Positions 1 through 6,337 of a stretch of 10,250 nucleotides of DNA are shown piece by piece; within the stretch, counting starts at the first letter, position 1; every line of letters begins with the position of its first letter. This stretch comes from Chloroflexota bacterium (GTDB lineage: Bacteria > Chloroflexota > Anaerolineae > UBA4142), in NCBI GenBank assembly GCA_023380675.1, contig JAMCRS010000477.1, positions 1 to 10,250 of the forward strand, given 5' to 3'. The position numbers and the translations under genes are program-made. Under the pieces are notes generated by a model, which was not told the DNA's origin, searched no databases, and saw only the letters and a list, made by a program, of their open reading frames with translations.

Positions 1-237
1 CACCGCCGGCCGGCCACGTCGCGTTGTAGGGGCAACCCTGCGTGGTTGCCCACCGCCGGCCGGCCACGCCGCGGCGTAGGGGCAACCCTATGTGGTTGCC
101 CACCGCCGGCCGGCCACGTCGCGGCGTAGGGGCAACCCTATGTGGTTGCCCACCGCCGGCCGGCCACGCCGCGGCGTAGGGGCAACCCTATGTGGTTGCC
201 CACCGCGCGTCGGCCATGCCGCGTCGTAGGGGCCACC
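1..237. repeat. 50-bp tandem repeat array, four full copies plus a degenerate fifth, cut by the window edge
   Basis: Units start at 1, 51, 101, 151 and 201 with an exact 50-base period. The first four differ at only a few positions and the last is diverged and decays after about 237. Each unit has a GCCGGCCGGC palindrome followed by GTAGGGGCAACC...GGTTGCCC, which folds into an 8-bp stem with a 6-base loop (80-101 in copy 2). There are no variable spacers, so this is not a CRISPR array. The GTAGGGGC...GCCC core resembles the repeat core at 2134-2424, so both probably belong to one dispersed palindromic family. The array lies downstream of the diguanylate cyclase stop and probably continues to the left of the window. 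Confidence 0.95.
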
Positions 238-339
238 ATCACGGAATGCCCCCGCACGTTCGCTTGCCCGCTGCACCTGTTGAAACGAAGCCAAGCAACC
301 GCGCCCGCGGCAGGCACCCGTCTCGCCGATTCGCTCATC

Positions 340-1908
340 CTAGGAGTTCTCGTCAGACGTTGCGCCGCTCCCCGGCAGCGAGATCTGATCCCGGCCGCGG
401 CCCTTCGCCCGGTACAGTCCGAGGTCGGCGGCCTTCAAGAGGTCGTCGATCGTCGTTCCATCGCCCGTGGAAATCGAAAAGACCCCGAAACTTGCCGTGA
501 CGACGATCCTCTCGTGGCCGAGCTGGATGGTCCGCTCGGCCAGTTGCCGTTTGAGCCGCTCGGCAACCTGCACCGTGGTGTCGATATCGGCGTCCGGTAG
601 AAAGACGGCAAACTCTTCGCCGCCGTACCGACCGAGTATGTCGATATTCCGGAGCCCCTTCCGGAAACATTGCGCGACATTACGCAGGACCTCGTCCCCG
701 GCCGCGTGCCCGTACTTGTCGTTGACCATTTTGAATTCGTCGAGGTCGATGAGAATCACTCCCAGCGGCGACCCGGTGCGGCGCGATACGTCGACCGCTT
801 GGGTGCCCAGCTTCATCAGGTGCCGGCGGTTCAATATGCCGGTCAATTCGTCGGTGTTCGCCTGGTGCCGCAGCTGGCTCATCAGCCCCACCGTCTCTGT
901 GACGTCGCTGATTACAATGGCGATGCCATCGAGTTGAGAGAGCTTGGTCAGGATCTTGTACGCTGTCGCGTTGTAGTAATGGATCCCGGATTCCGGGTCG
1001 GCGGCGGAAAATTCCACGCTCTCTTTGGCATTGTCCAGCAGCGGCCGAAGGTGGTCGGTCAAGGGATTGTCACTCGGCAGCGGGTTGCCGATTCCCAGGC
1101 CGGTCGCTCCCGGCAAGCGCCATGCTGCCTTGTTGAGGTCCTGCAATCGGCCCTGTTTGTCCACGACCAGAATGCTGTCGCGGATTGAATCCAACGCCAT
1201 TTCGCGTGCTACGGGAACCAATTCGAACAATCCAAGCTTGAACAAAGCGAACGCAAAGACCAGGGCCGAAACAGAAAGCGCAAAGGGCCCTGGATCCAGT
1301 TTGCCTGGAACCATGCCAAAGAAATACGCAAACCCGCTGATCATAGGGACAGCGCCGCCGGCGGCGACGGCGATGGCCTGCCTCTTGTGTTTCCAGTCGG
1401 AACGATAGGCGTTGGCGACGAGAAGAATCAGCGCCGCCAACGTTACGGTTTCCAGGTAGGCATAGTGGACGTAGTACCAGGCGCCGCGTTCGAACGTCAA
1501 GACGGGGAAGAATGGGCCGTCGACGACCCGTGGGTCTATGTAGTACAAGTTTTGGTGTTCCACCGTAAAGACTATGGCGAGCGTGATCACGGGGACGATC
1601 AGCAAGAGAGAGGCGACCCACCGCGGGGTTGGCACGCCCACGAAACGAAGGACGAAAAGCATCAAGAGCGCGGGAATAAAGGCGAGGCCGACATACTCCA
1701 CACGGACGGCCTCTAGAATGCCGATAAGGTCCGACCGCGAGATCTCAATGGCATAGCCTAGCGTGTAGAAGGCGACCGCCCAGAGCAAATAGGAAAACTC
1801 GCGCGCCGAAGGGACTCTCGAGCGCAGCTGGGCCCAGGCTGCCAGGTAGACGGAAAGAAACCCGGATAAACCTAGGAGAATCACAAGAAGGGTCGGGGCC
1901 TGGTGCAT
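340..1908 (-). CDS. Membrane diguanylate cyclase: 7TM sensor, PAS and GGDEF (GGEEF) domains
   Basis: The 522-residue protein should make cyclic di-GMP from two GTP at the inner face of the membrane. Residues 1-230 hold about seven hydrophobic helices and resemble the histidine-kinase 7TM N-terminal sensor family. Residues 235-340 look like a PAS domain ('DSIRDSILVVDKQGRLQDLN'). Residues 350-510 are the GGDEF domain with 'DELTGILNRRH', metal and substrate region 'LIDLDEFKMVND', and active site RYGGEEF with GGEEF at 429-433, so catalysis is expected. RNID at 420-423 lies five residues before GGEEF, which is the usual place of the RxxD inhibitory site, so product feedback is likely. The start is ATG at 1908 with AGAGG nine bases upstream. 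It is apparently monocistronic, and its leader is about 180 nt from the promoter at 2094-2122. The sensed signal is unknown. Identification of the cyclase is firm; the 7TM and PAS labels come from pattern recognition. Confidence 0.93.
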   Translation of the reverse strand: MHQAPTLLVILLGLSGFLSVYLAAWAQLRSRVPSAREFSYLLWAVAFYTLGYAIEISRSDLIGILEAVRVEYVGLAFIPALLMLFVLRFVGVPTPRWVASLLLIVPVITLAIVFTVEHQNLYYIDPRVVDGPFFPVLTFERGAWYYVHYAYLETVTLAALILLVANAYRSDWKHKRQAIAVAAGGAVPMISGFAYFFGMVPGKLDPGPFALSVSALVFAFALFKLGLFELVPVAREMALDSIRDSILVVDKQGRLQDLNKAAWRLPGATGLGIGNPLPSDNPLTDHLRPLLDNAKESVEFSAADPESGIHYYNATAYKILTKLSQLDGIAIVISDVTETVGLMSQLRHQANTDELTGILNRRHLMKLGTQAVDVSRRTGSPLGVILIDLDEFKMVNDKYGHAAGDEVLRNVAQCFRKGLRNIDILGRYGGEEFAVFLPDADIDTTVQVAERLKRQLAERTIQLGHERIVVTASFGVFSISTGDGTTIDDLLKAADLGLYRAKGRGRDQISLPGSGATSDENS

Positions 1909-2093
1909 GATCGGGAGCCTCTATCGTGTCTTTGTTTGTTGTCTATCGCTCAGTCCTCTTTGATCTCGTCGACGGCCTGCTGTGCCGAGCGTAAGTCTCG
2001 CGTCGTTGCGATCTCGCGCGTGCGTCGGGAGATTACGTGCCTACTGATACTTCGTCTGTAATAGACCACCTCCTGACGGACTTCGCCTCGACT

Positions 2094-2122
2094 ATTATAC
2101 TTATGCCTGGCCCGCGTCACAA
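2094..2122 (-). promoter_or_regulatory. Sigma70-type promoter for the 7TM-PAS-GGDEF gene
   Basis: On the minus strand the -10 is TATAAT (2094-2099, full consensus) and the -35 is TTGTGA (2117-2122, four of six), separated by 17 bases. Transcription would start near 2087 and leave a leader of about 180 nt before the ATG at 1908. The -35 lies only 11 bases from the end of the tandem duplication at 2134, so that repeat forms the upstream boundary of the promoter. Confidence 0.6.
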
Positions 2123-2133
2123 TACGCCCTGCG

Positions 2134-2424
2134 CTGGTGGTTACCCACATGGGGCGATCCCTTGTGGTCGCCCACAATTGGGCAGGCACAAGGCGCTGCC
2201 CCTACGCGATGTGTACAATCACCAGACCCTGCGGCGTCCAGCTTCCGGAAGGGTCGGGTGCCAGGAAACGGCGTCAACTGGTGGTTACCCACATGTAGGG
2301 GCGATCCCTTGTGGTCGCCCACAATTGGGCAGGCACAAGGCGCTGCCCCTACGCGATGTGTACAATCACCAGACCCTGCGGCGTCCAGCTTCCGGAAGGG
2401 TCGGGTGCCAGGAAACGGCATCAA
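2134..2424. repeat. Near-perfect tandem duplication of a 144/147-bp palindrome-bearing unit
   Basis: Unit 1 (2134-2277) and unit 2 (2278-2424) are identical except for a GTA inserted in unit 2 after 'CCCACAT' and one G/A change near the end. Each unit has two facing GTAGGGGC...GCCC-type cores around CACAATTGGGC (one core in unit 1 lacks GTA), followed by a stretch with 'TCCGGAAGGGTCGGGTGCC'. Open frames across it (for example + 2037-2444 and - 2101-2466) repeat the same peptide twice and are by-products of the duplication, not genes. The high identity points to a recent duplication. Confidence 0.95.
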
Positions 2425-2786
2425 CATGTCGAACGTCGCGTTAGTGCGCGGCGATGTCGTGGGCATGCGCGGCGCTCGGCGTGTGAAACGTGATCCCGAG
2501 GACCTACATCCCGTGGGAAGAGGCGATTATCAGTACGAGCTTTGCGGCTTCCGCGATCAATACGATCGAGATTCTGCGTGCTCGAGTATTGACGTCGGGA
2601 ACGATGTAGCAATCGTGCCTCACATCCGAACAGGGGAATCGATCACACCGGACGCTTTTGCTCACTTGCATCTCTTGACCCCACTTCTTTCGATGCCTGT
2701 GGACCGGGCGCACCGGCCGACGGGTCTTGCGGGGCGCAGAGCAATACGGCCCGGTTCGCCGACCGGACCCTATACGCTGCGCGAAA
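2425..2786. other. Stretch without a recognisable gene
   Basis: I see no supported gene here. The plus strand has a 40-codon frame from GTG 2489 to TAG near 2609 ('YIPWEEAIIST...'), and the minus strand has a 69-codon frame (2504-2713) with a hydrophobic C-terminal part. Neither has a convincing ribosome binding site or a family I recognise. It lies between the duplicated repeat and the end of the eroded toroid gene and could hold decayed coding sequence. Confidence 0.4.
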
Positions 2787-3383
2787 TCATTTATCCCCGA
2801 AATACTTGAGCACCCTCATCGCTCGGAGCGTATTCCATCGGCTTGGAGCGCCAGCTTGCTCCATTTCGAAATGAACGGCCCCTTTGTAGCGGGACGGCAA
2901 GAGCCACTTGCCGTCCGGTCTGCGTTTCTTGCGAACGAACGCCAACGCCTCGGCGATTCTCGGGTCGAACAGCGCCCGGGCGGATTGCAGATAATCGAGC
3001 GCCCGCAGAATGTCATAGTGCCACCAGCAGGGAAAAGCAAACCGCAGCATTTTCGGATCGATGATCGCGCCGGTCCGATGCGATCTGAAAAGTTGATGTC
3101 GAAGCAAGAACTCGATCGCTTTCTTTTCGGCTGCCCGTATCTCCTGGATTCGATATCGGTTACCCGCATTCCTGAATTCCAGGAGTCCTTCCAACGCGCC
3201 CAAGGTCGAATCCAGCGAGCCGTGAACGGCTCCTCTCCAGTATTCGCAGTTCCAGCCGCCGTCGCCGCCCCTCTTTACGTTCAGTACCATCGTCACGCTC
3301 TCGTCGATTTCTGTGTAACCCCTGGGAAAGCCAAGGTTCTTCAAATCGAGCAAGGTGTAGTGAGTACAGATCCATTCGCTCAA
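2787..3383 (-). pseudogene. Squalene-cyclase/prenyltransferase-like alpha/alpha-toroid protein, probably an eroded N-terminal half
   Basis: The 198-residue frame matches a family of uncharacterised toroid proteins, usually annotated as prenyltransferase or squalene oxidase repeat proteins and about 280-320 residues long. The C-terminal two thirds look intact: DGGWNC (41-46), HGSLDSTLGALEGLLEF (54-70), FLLRHQLFRSHRTG (92-105), FPCWWHYDILRALDYL (117-132), RRPDGKW (154-160) and PSRWNTLRAMRVLKY (180-194). From memory of this family, only about 25 residues lie between 'LLDLKNLGFP' and DGGWNC where relatives have some 60-70. The usual region before 'HYTLLDLKNLG' is also missing, because the excalibur gene occupies that DNA. 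The only start is TTG at 3383, overlapping the upstream stop (TTGA) with no good Shine-Dalgarno. It may be a pseudogene, or a short protein made by translational coupling. No activity can be assigned. Confidence 0.6.
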
Positions 3384-3910
3384 CTCTCACATCCAATTCC
3401 GTCCTTGTCCCCGTCGAAGCGGTGTGGGTCGGGCGGCAGAACCCTGAAATTCTTATACGGAATGTCACGGCAATTCAGGTCAGGCGGTGGCGGCGGGATG
3501 CATACATCCGGGTAAGCCGGGCTGCAATTGCCTGCTGGTTTCGCAGCTGCCGGCGGGACCGGTACTGGCGAGGGTGCCGGTCGTGTGCTTGATGGTGCGG
3601 CTTTGGGTGCGCTTGTGCTGGTACTCGTGGGCGTGGGTTTGGGTTCGCTGGCCGTCGGTAATTCCCTGATGGGCGTACTTGTAACAGCCGTAACCAAGGT
3701 TTTGGTCGCCGACGGTTTGGCCGTCGGCCTGGTTGTCGCTGTGGCGCCAAGAGTTGCATCCGCCGGCTCCGTCGTCTCGGACAGCCGGTCTAGCGTCGGG
3801 CTGGTCGAACGCCAAGTGGAGGCCAACCCGGCGGAAGCGAAGCACGTCAGACATGCGCATGCGACGAAGACGGTCAAAGCGACTGCAACGAATAGGGCCC
3901 GTCTGTTCAT
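3380..3910 (-). CDS. Exported protein with Thr/Pro-rich linker and C-terminal excalibur-type domain
   Basis: This 176-residue protein has a signal peptide or anchor at residues 1-30 (MNRR then a hydrophobic run containing three Cys, with a possible cleavage near 'SAGLA-STW'). A low-complexity Ser/Thr/Pro/Ala linker follows (about 35-127), and the C-terminus is Cys-containing: 'CSPAYPDVCIPPPPPDLNC' (129-147) then DGDKDGIGCE (166-175). The DxDxDGxxCE ending is the signature of the excalibur putative calcium-binding module found on extracellular bacterial proteins. It probably works outside the cell or on its surface; no catalytic domain is visible. I prefer ATG 3910 because GAAGGG sits eight bases upstream; the alternative GTG at 3919 is too close to that site. 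It starts 21 bases after the upstream small gene stops, so the two are likely cotranscribed. Its stop overlaps the toroid remnant. Confidence 0.85.
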   Translation of the reverse strand: MNRRALFVAVALTVFVACACLTCFASAGLASTWRSTSPTLDRLSETTEPADATLGATATTRPTAKPSATKTLVTAVTSTPIRELPTASEPKPTPTSTSTSAPKAAPSSTRPAPSPVPVPPAAAKPAGNCSPAYPDVCIPPPPPDLNCRDIPYKNFRVLPPDPHRFDGDKDGIGCES

Positions 3911-3931
3911 TGTCCGCACCCTTCCCTGGCG

Positions 3932-4168
3932 CTATGCCAGGAACACTCTAGCGAAAGCCACAGCAAGTGCCAGACACGCGAGCACCAGCGTAAAGCAGCC
4001 CTTGGTGGTTCTGTTGTAAACCCGGTTGTACGCCGCCTTTTTGGGATTCGTGATCCATCCATATCCGCGCGGCGCCTTCAGGCCCAGGTTATTGCGAACG
4101 ACGCGTTTCCACGACGTTCGGGCAGCGATCCGTTTTCTTATCGACGGTTTGCGGATCCCGAACTTCAT
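3932..4168 (-). CDS. Small basic conserved hypothetical protein with C-terminal membrane helix
   Basis: The 78-residue product begins at ATG 4168 with GGAGG just upstream (GGAGGAAAA-ATG). Residues 1-57 are strongly basic ('IRKPSIRKRIAARTSWKR') and include 'GYGWITNPKKAAYNRVYNRTT' at 36-55. I recognise that pattern from short uncharacterised proteins in Firmicutes and other bacteria ('GW..NPKKAAYNKVY..TT'). Residues 59-76 are hydrophobic and would make a single C-terminal membrane helix. The function is unknown. It is the first gene of a likely two-gene unit with the excalibur protein and has no clear promoter in the 174 bases before it. A longer frame starting at 4228 has no matching ribosome site. 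Confidence 0.75.
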   Translation of the reverse strand: MKFGIRKPSIRKRIAARTSWKRVVRNNLGLKAPRGYGWITNPKKAAYNRVYNRTTKGCFTLVLACLALAVAFARVFLA

Positions 4169-4342
4169 TTTTCCTCCGTGTGTCGATCGTCCACTCGGCG
4201 GTCCCGCCGCGGCGGCTAGTATTGGCAAAGGACGATCTGCAAGCTACTGGCACCGCGTCGACGATCAACGCGGTCCCGATCGTGCCGCGAAGCGTCACCG
4301 GTCGCACACGTGTCGCGGCTGGCGCGTGCACGCTCATCAAGG

Positions 4343-4936
4343 TCAAATTCGTTTTGCCAACTCGTCTCGCACGGGCCGGAACCTACCTACACACTTCTCG
4401 ATGTCTGTGACCAGAAATCCTATCTCGTCCCACCGATCAAGGTGTGATCGGAGTTTTGGAGCCGTGGGGATATCCGTGACTAGGATAAATTGGGTCTGTT
4501 CATCTATCGAGAATTCTCTGTGCAGGAGCTTGGCTGGGAGTTCGCCCACTGGCCCATTGATATTGCAGAACACAGACTGAGCACGGAGCAAACACCGCAG
4601 CTTCTCCACGTCTTTCAAACCCAATCTCAGATCGGTATCAGGTCCCGCCACCGTTCCCCACTTGACTTCTACAAAGACCATGACACGCTTCGTGTCAGTG
4701 ATGACGAGGTCAGGGTTTTTCAGACCTCGAGCCCTCGGAACAGCGCGCTTCCAGGCTTTGATGCTCCAAAACTGCTCGCCGCTCTCGAGTTCTGCTTCGT
4801 GGAAGACCTTTGCCATCTGGCCGAACGCGTGCGTGGCCGCATAGACGTGATCGGCGTAACCCAAGCTCTCGGCAATCTGTTTTACCTTGTTACTAATTCT
4901 CACGTGCTTCTTTGCTTTATCGAAGGATGCTGACAT
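4343..4936 (-). CDS. Small PD-(D/E)XK nuclease-like hypothetical protein
   Basis: The 197-residue protein starts at ATG 4936 with AAGAGGAG directly upstream, rather than at the longer open frame (to 5251), whose extra residues look non-coding. Residues 74-92 read 'NPDLVITDTKRVMVFVEVKWG': P75-D76, a hydrophobic strand, then E90-V-K92. This is the D...ExK layout of the PD-(D/E)XK phosphodiesterase fold. The following segment (93-125, 'DTDLRLGLKDVEKLRCLL') and a later strand ('FILVTDIP', 150-157) also fit such a fold. It could be a DNA repair or defence endonuclease, but no partner methyltransferase, helicase or specificity gene is next to it. Known relatives of this exact protein are not obvious to me. 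Regulation may involve the long upstream leader with hairpins at 4976-4995 and 5211-5260. Confidence 0.7.
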   Translation of the reverse strand: MSASFDKAKKHVRISNKVKQIAESLGYADHVYAATHAFGQMAKVFHEAELESGEQFWSIKAWKRAVPRARGLKNPDLVITDTKRVMVFVEVKWGTVAGPDTDLRLGLKDVEKLRCLLRAQSVFCNINGPVGELPAKLLHREFSIDEQTQFILVTDIPTAPKLRSHLDRWDEIGFLVTDIEKCVGRFRPVRDELAKRI

Positions 4937-4975
4937 TGCGCTCCTCTTAGGGTGCGAACGCACGATCCGTCCGAA

Positions 4976-4995
4976 TAAAAAACGGCGAATCGCCG
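4976..4995 (-). terminator. Terminator- or attenuator-like hairpin in the leader of the nuclease-like gene
   Basis: On the minus strand CGGCG-ATT-CGCCG (4983-4995) is followed at once by TTTTTT (4977-4982) and ATT. The stem is only 5 bp but is very GC-rich. Upstream stretches such as CCGCGG and GGCGCC could pair with it in an alternative fold. It lies about 40 bases before the ATG at 4936, so if active it would attenuate that gene. Confidence 0.45.
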
Positions 4996-5210
4996 CGGGC
5001 GCCAGCCTCCGCCGCGGCACCGCGCCCAAAGGCGCGTGCGAAACGATACCGACTGCCGCTGTCTCAACGCCGCCCGAATTGCGCGTTGGCGGACTTAGCC
5101 TGACGTTGTTGGAGTGGCAGCCCTTCACGGAGAAATCCGCTTCCCTACCGCCAATGACTTGAGGCGCATGTTCTCCGTCAGTGCTGCATTGCCCTTCGCA
5201 CGGCCAAGGC

Positions 5211-5260
5211 AAAAACAAAACACCCGCCGGCGGCGCAAGTCCGCGCCGCACGACAGGTGT
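5211..5260 (-). terminator. Strong intrinsic terminator, minus strand
   Basis: On the minus strand an arm at 5260-5243 pairs with one at 5236-5220 around a GGACTT loop (5242-5237). This gives about 17 bp with two G-U pairs and one bulged T, and TTTGTTTTT (5219-5211) follows directly. It could end readthrough from the EpsI operon, but a promoter candidate lies between them, so it more simply ends a short transcript starting near 5377. Confidence 0.7.
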
Positions 5261-5378
5261 ATCGTGTTCCCATTTGTGATCCGGCTTTCAGCCTCGCCGT
5301 CCCGCGCGCAAACACCAAAACGCCTCCTCGACAAGGCGATTCCTAGACATGTTGCCTGGGACAAAGCTTAGCCGTACG
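5211..5378 (-). ncRNA. Candidate small RNA or attenuated leader bounded by promoter and terminator
   Basis: A transcript starting near 5377 and ending at the strong terminator at 5211-5219 would be about 167 nt. Inside it I see a CGCCT...AGGCG hairpin (near 5310-5330), a GTCCC/GGGAC pairing and the terminator stem. The only ORF is a 20-codon one beginning with 'MSRNRLVEEAF', with weak translation signals. I do not recognise 6S, SRP RNA, tmRNA, RNase P RNA or a known riboswitch core. It could instead be a terminated leader of the nuclease-like gene at 4936. Confidence 0.3.
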
Positions 5379-5383
5379 ATTCA

Positions 5384-5411
5384 ATTATATCGCAAAGTCA
5401 TGGACAACCAA
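5384..5411 (-). promoter_or_regulatory. Promoter candidate upstream of the possible small RNA / nuclease leader
   Basis: On the minus strand the -10 is TATAAT (5384-5389, full consensus) with TTGGTT (5406-5411) 16 bases upstream as a weak -35. Transcription would start near 5377. The perfect palindrome at 5440-5465 lies about 30 bases upstream. Confidence 0.45.
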
Positions 5412-5439
5412 ATACCCGGCCCAACGCAACTGCACAGAC

Positions 5440-5465
5440 CGCGACTGACCTCTGCGTCAGTCGCG
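5440..5465. repeat. Perfect 10-bp inverted repeat
   Basis: CGCGACTGAC and GTCAGTCGCG are exact inverted copies separated by CTCTGC. Neither side has a T-tract, so it is not a standard intrinsic terminator. It lies between the EpsI stop and the promoter at 5384-5411, where it could be an operator, a Rho-independent-like end without U-tract, or an RNA hairpin in the operon's 3' region. Confidence 0.6.
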
Positions 5466-5632
5466 CTTATCAAGGAAACAGCAACCTCCCGCCTTTAGGG
5501 AAGGGGGCCGGGGGGTTTGGTCGGCCCAGTCGGTTGCAGCCCATTGCATCATTTGCTCGAACCCCGGCAGGACCAAGGCCCGGAGGTTTAGTCGGCCAGG
5601 TCAGGAGCAGCCGGTTGCATCCGCCGCGCCGT
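5466..5632. other. Non-coding 3' region of the EpsI operon with degenerate direct repeats
   Basis: No gene is seen. The stretch has a purine-rich run near 5500-5520. It also holds two similar segments, about 5508-5540 ('CCGGGGGGTTTGGTCGGCC...GGTTGCA') and 5578-5620 ('CCCGGAGGTTTAGTCGGCC...GGTTGCA'), which form a degenerate direct repeat. It directly follows the EpsI stop codon. Confidence 0.5.
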
Positions 5633-6337
5633 TCAGAAGCGGTGCCACTCCAATACCTGGGGATAGATCGCGCCGAGGAAATCCGCGCCCGCGTTCAACG
5701 CATCCTGATCGGTCGAGACGATCGGGATGTGCAGCCGGAGTGCCAACAACCCCTGCTCCGGGTCGCGGTTGAAATCGCTCCACTGATACCAGTACAACAC
5801 GACCCGGCGCTCGCCGCCCTTTGTCAGGGTCGCCTTTTGCACGACGCTCTGCCGGCCCCCGATCGTGATGGGCGCTACACCGTGCTCGAGCAGGGTCCAG
5901 CCGGCGGCGGGGTACGACGTGATTGGCGTGTGCTCGAACAGAGTGTAGCTCTTTTGGCTGCGGCTCCCAAAGACCGAGAACCACGCCTCGTGGCCGGCGT
6001 CGTCGCGATAGAGAGTCGAGAGCGCGACCTCCGGGTCCTGCAGCCATTCGTCCACCTCTGGCTCGAGCGGATACGGTGCCCCGGTCCAACGCCCTACTCT
6101 CGGCGGCAGCGCATGGAGCCCGTCTATGGAAAAGTCGAGCGGGGTGGCGACGGCTCGCTCGTTTGGCGTGATCTGATACCAGCCGGCGACGTCGAGGAGG
6201 TAAGTATGCAGCGGCTCCGCGGTCGTCGTCGCCTCGGGCGCCGGGGGCGCCGTGGTCCGGGCGGACAAAAGGAGCGTCGCAGCGGCGACCGTCGAGAGCG
6301 CGGCGAGCAGCGCCGCGTAGCGAAGCGACGCTTTCAT
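5633..6337 (-). CDS. EpsI-family exosortase-associated protein
   Basis: The 234-residue protein resembles the EpsI family, which accompanies exosortases either as a separate gene or as a fused C-terminal domain and is linked to exopolysaccharide biosynthesis or export. An N-terminal membrane segment or signal (residues 7-27) precedes a Pro/Ala/Thr stretch and an extracytoplasmic domain. Family-like features are 'LHALPPRVGRWTG' (74-86), FEHTPITSYPAAGW (134-147) and YWYQ (182-185). In many EpsI proteins a Cys follows the HxP motif in 'CYPxxGW'; here the position appears to be Ser141. The start ATG at 6337 overlaps the exosortase stop as ATGA, showing translational coupling. A longer in-frame extension to 6643 is a shadow of the exosortase. 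The biochemical role of EpsI is not settled. Family call is likely correct. Confidence 0.82.
   Translation of the reverse strand: MKASLRYAALLAALSTVAAATLLLSARTTAPPAPEATTTAEPLHTYLLDVAGWYQITPNERAVATPLDFSIDGLHALPPRVGRWTGAPYPLEPEVDEWLQDPEVALSTLYRDDAGHEAWFSVFGSRSQKSYTLFEHTPITSYPAAGWTLLEHGVAPITIGGRQSVVQKATLTKGGERRVVLYWYQWSDFNRDPEQGLLALRLHIPIVSTDQDALNAGADFLGAIYPQVLEWHRF

Noticed and set aside
1..237. Possible CRISPR array
   Set aside because: The whole 50-base period is repeated; there are no unique spacers and no cas genes in the window.
1950..2081. Small leader ORF before the 7TM-PAS-GGDEF gene (ending 'AQQAVDEIKED')
   Set aside because: The frame is open and lies in the leader after AGGAGG, but no start codon is placed properly behind that site; a GTG start overlaps it. 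Not enough to call a gene.
2037..2809. Plus-strand frames with a repeated peptide
   Set aside because: The repeated peptide simply reflects the tandem DNA duplication; no ribosome site and no family match.
4089..4346. Minus-strand frame beginning in a TTGA overlap with the nuclease-like gene
   Set aside because: It overlaps the start of the better-supported small basic protein in another frame and has no ribosome site or recognisable motif.
5040..5105. Possible integron attC-like site near GTCTCAACGCC...GCGTTGGCGGAC
   Set aside because: The arms do not fit the RYYYAAC and GTTRRRY core consensus and no integrase is present.
5211..5378. 6S RNA, SRP RNA or a known riboswitch class
   Set aside because: The expected core sequences and overall hairpin plan were not found by eye; it is left as an unassigned candidate.
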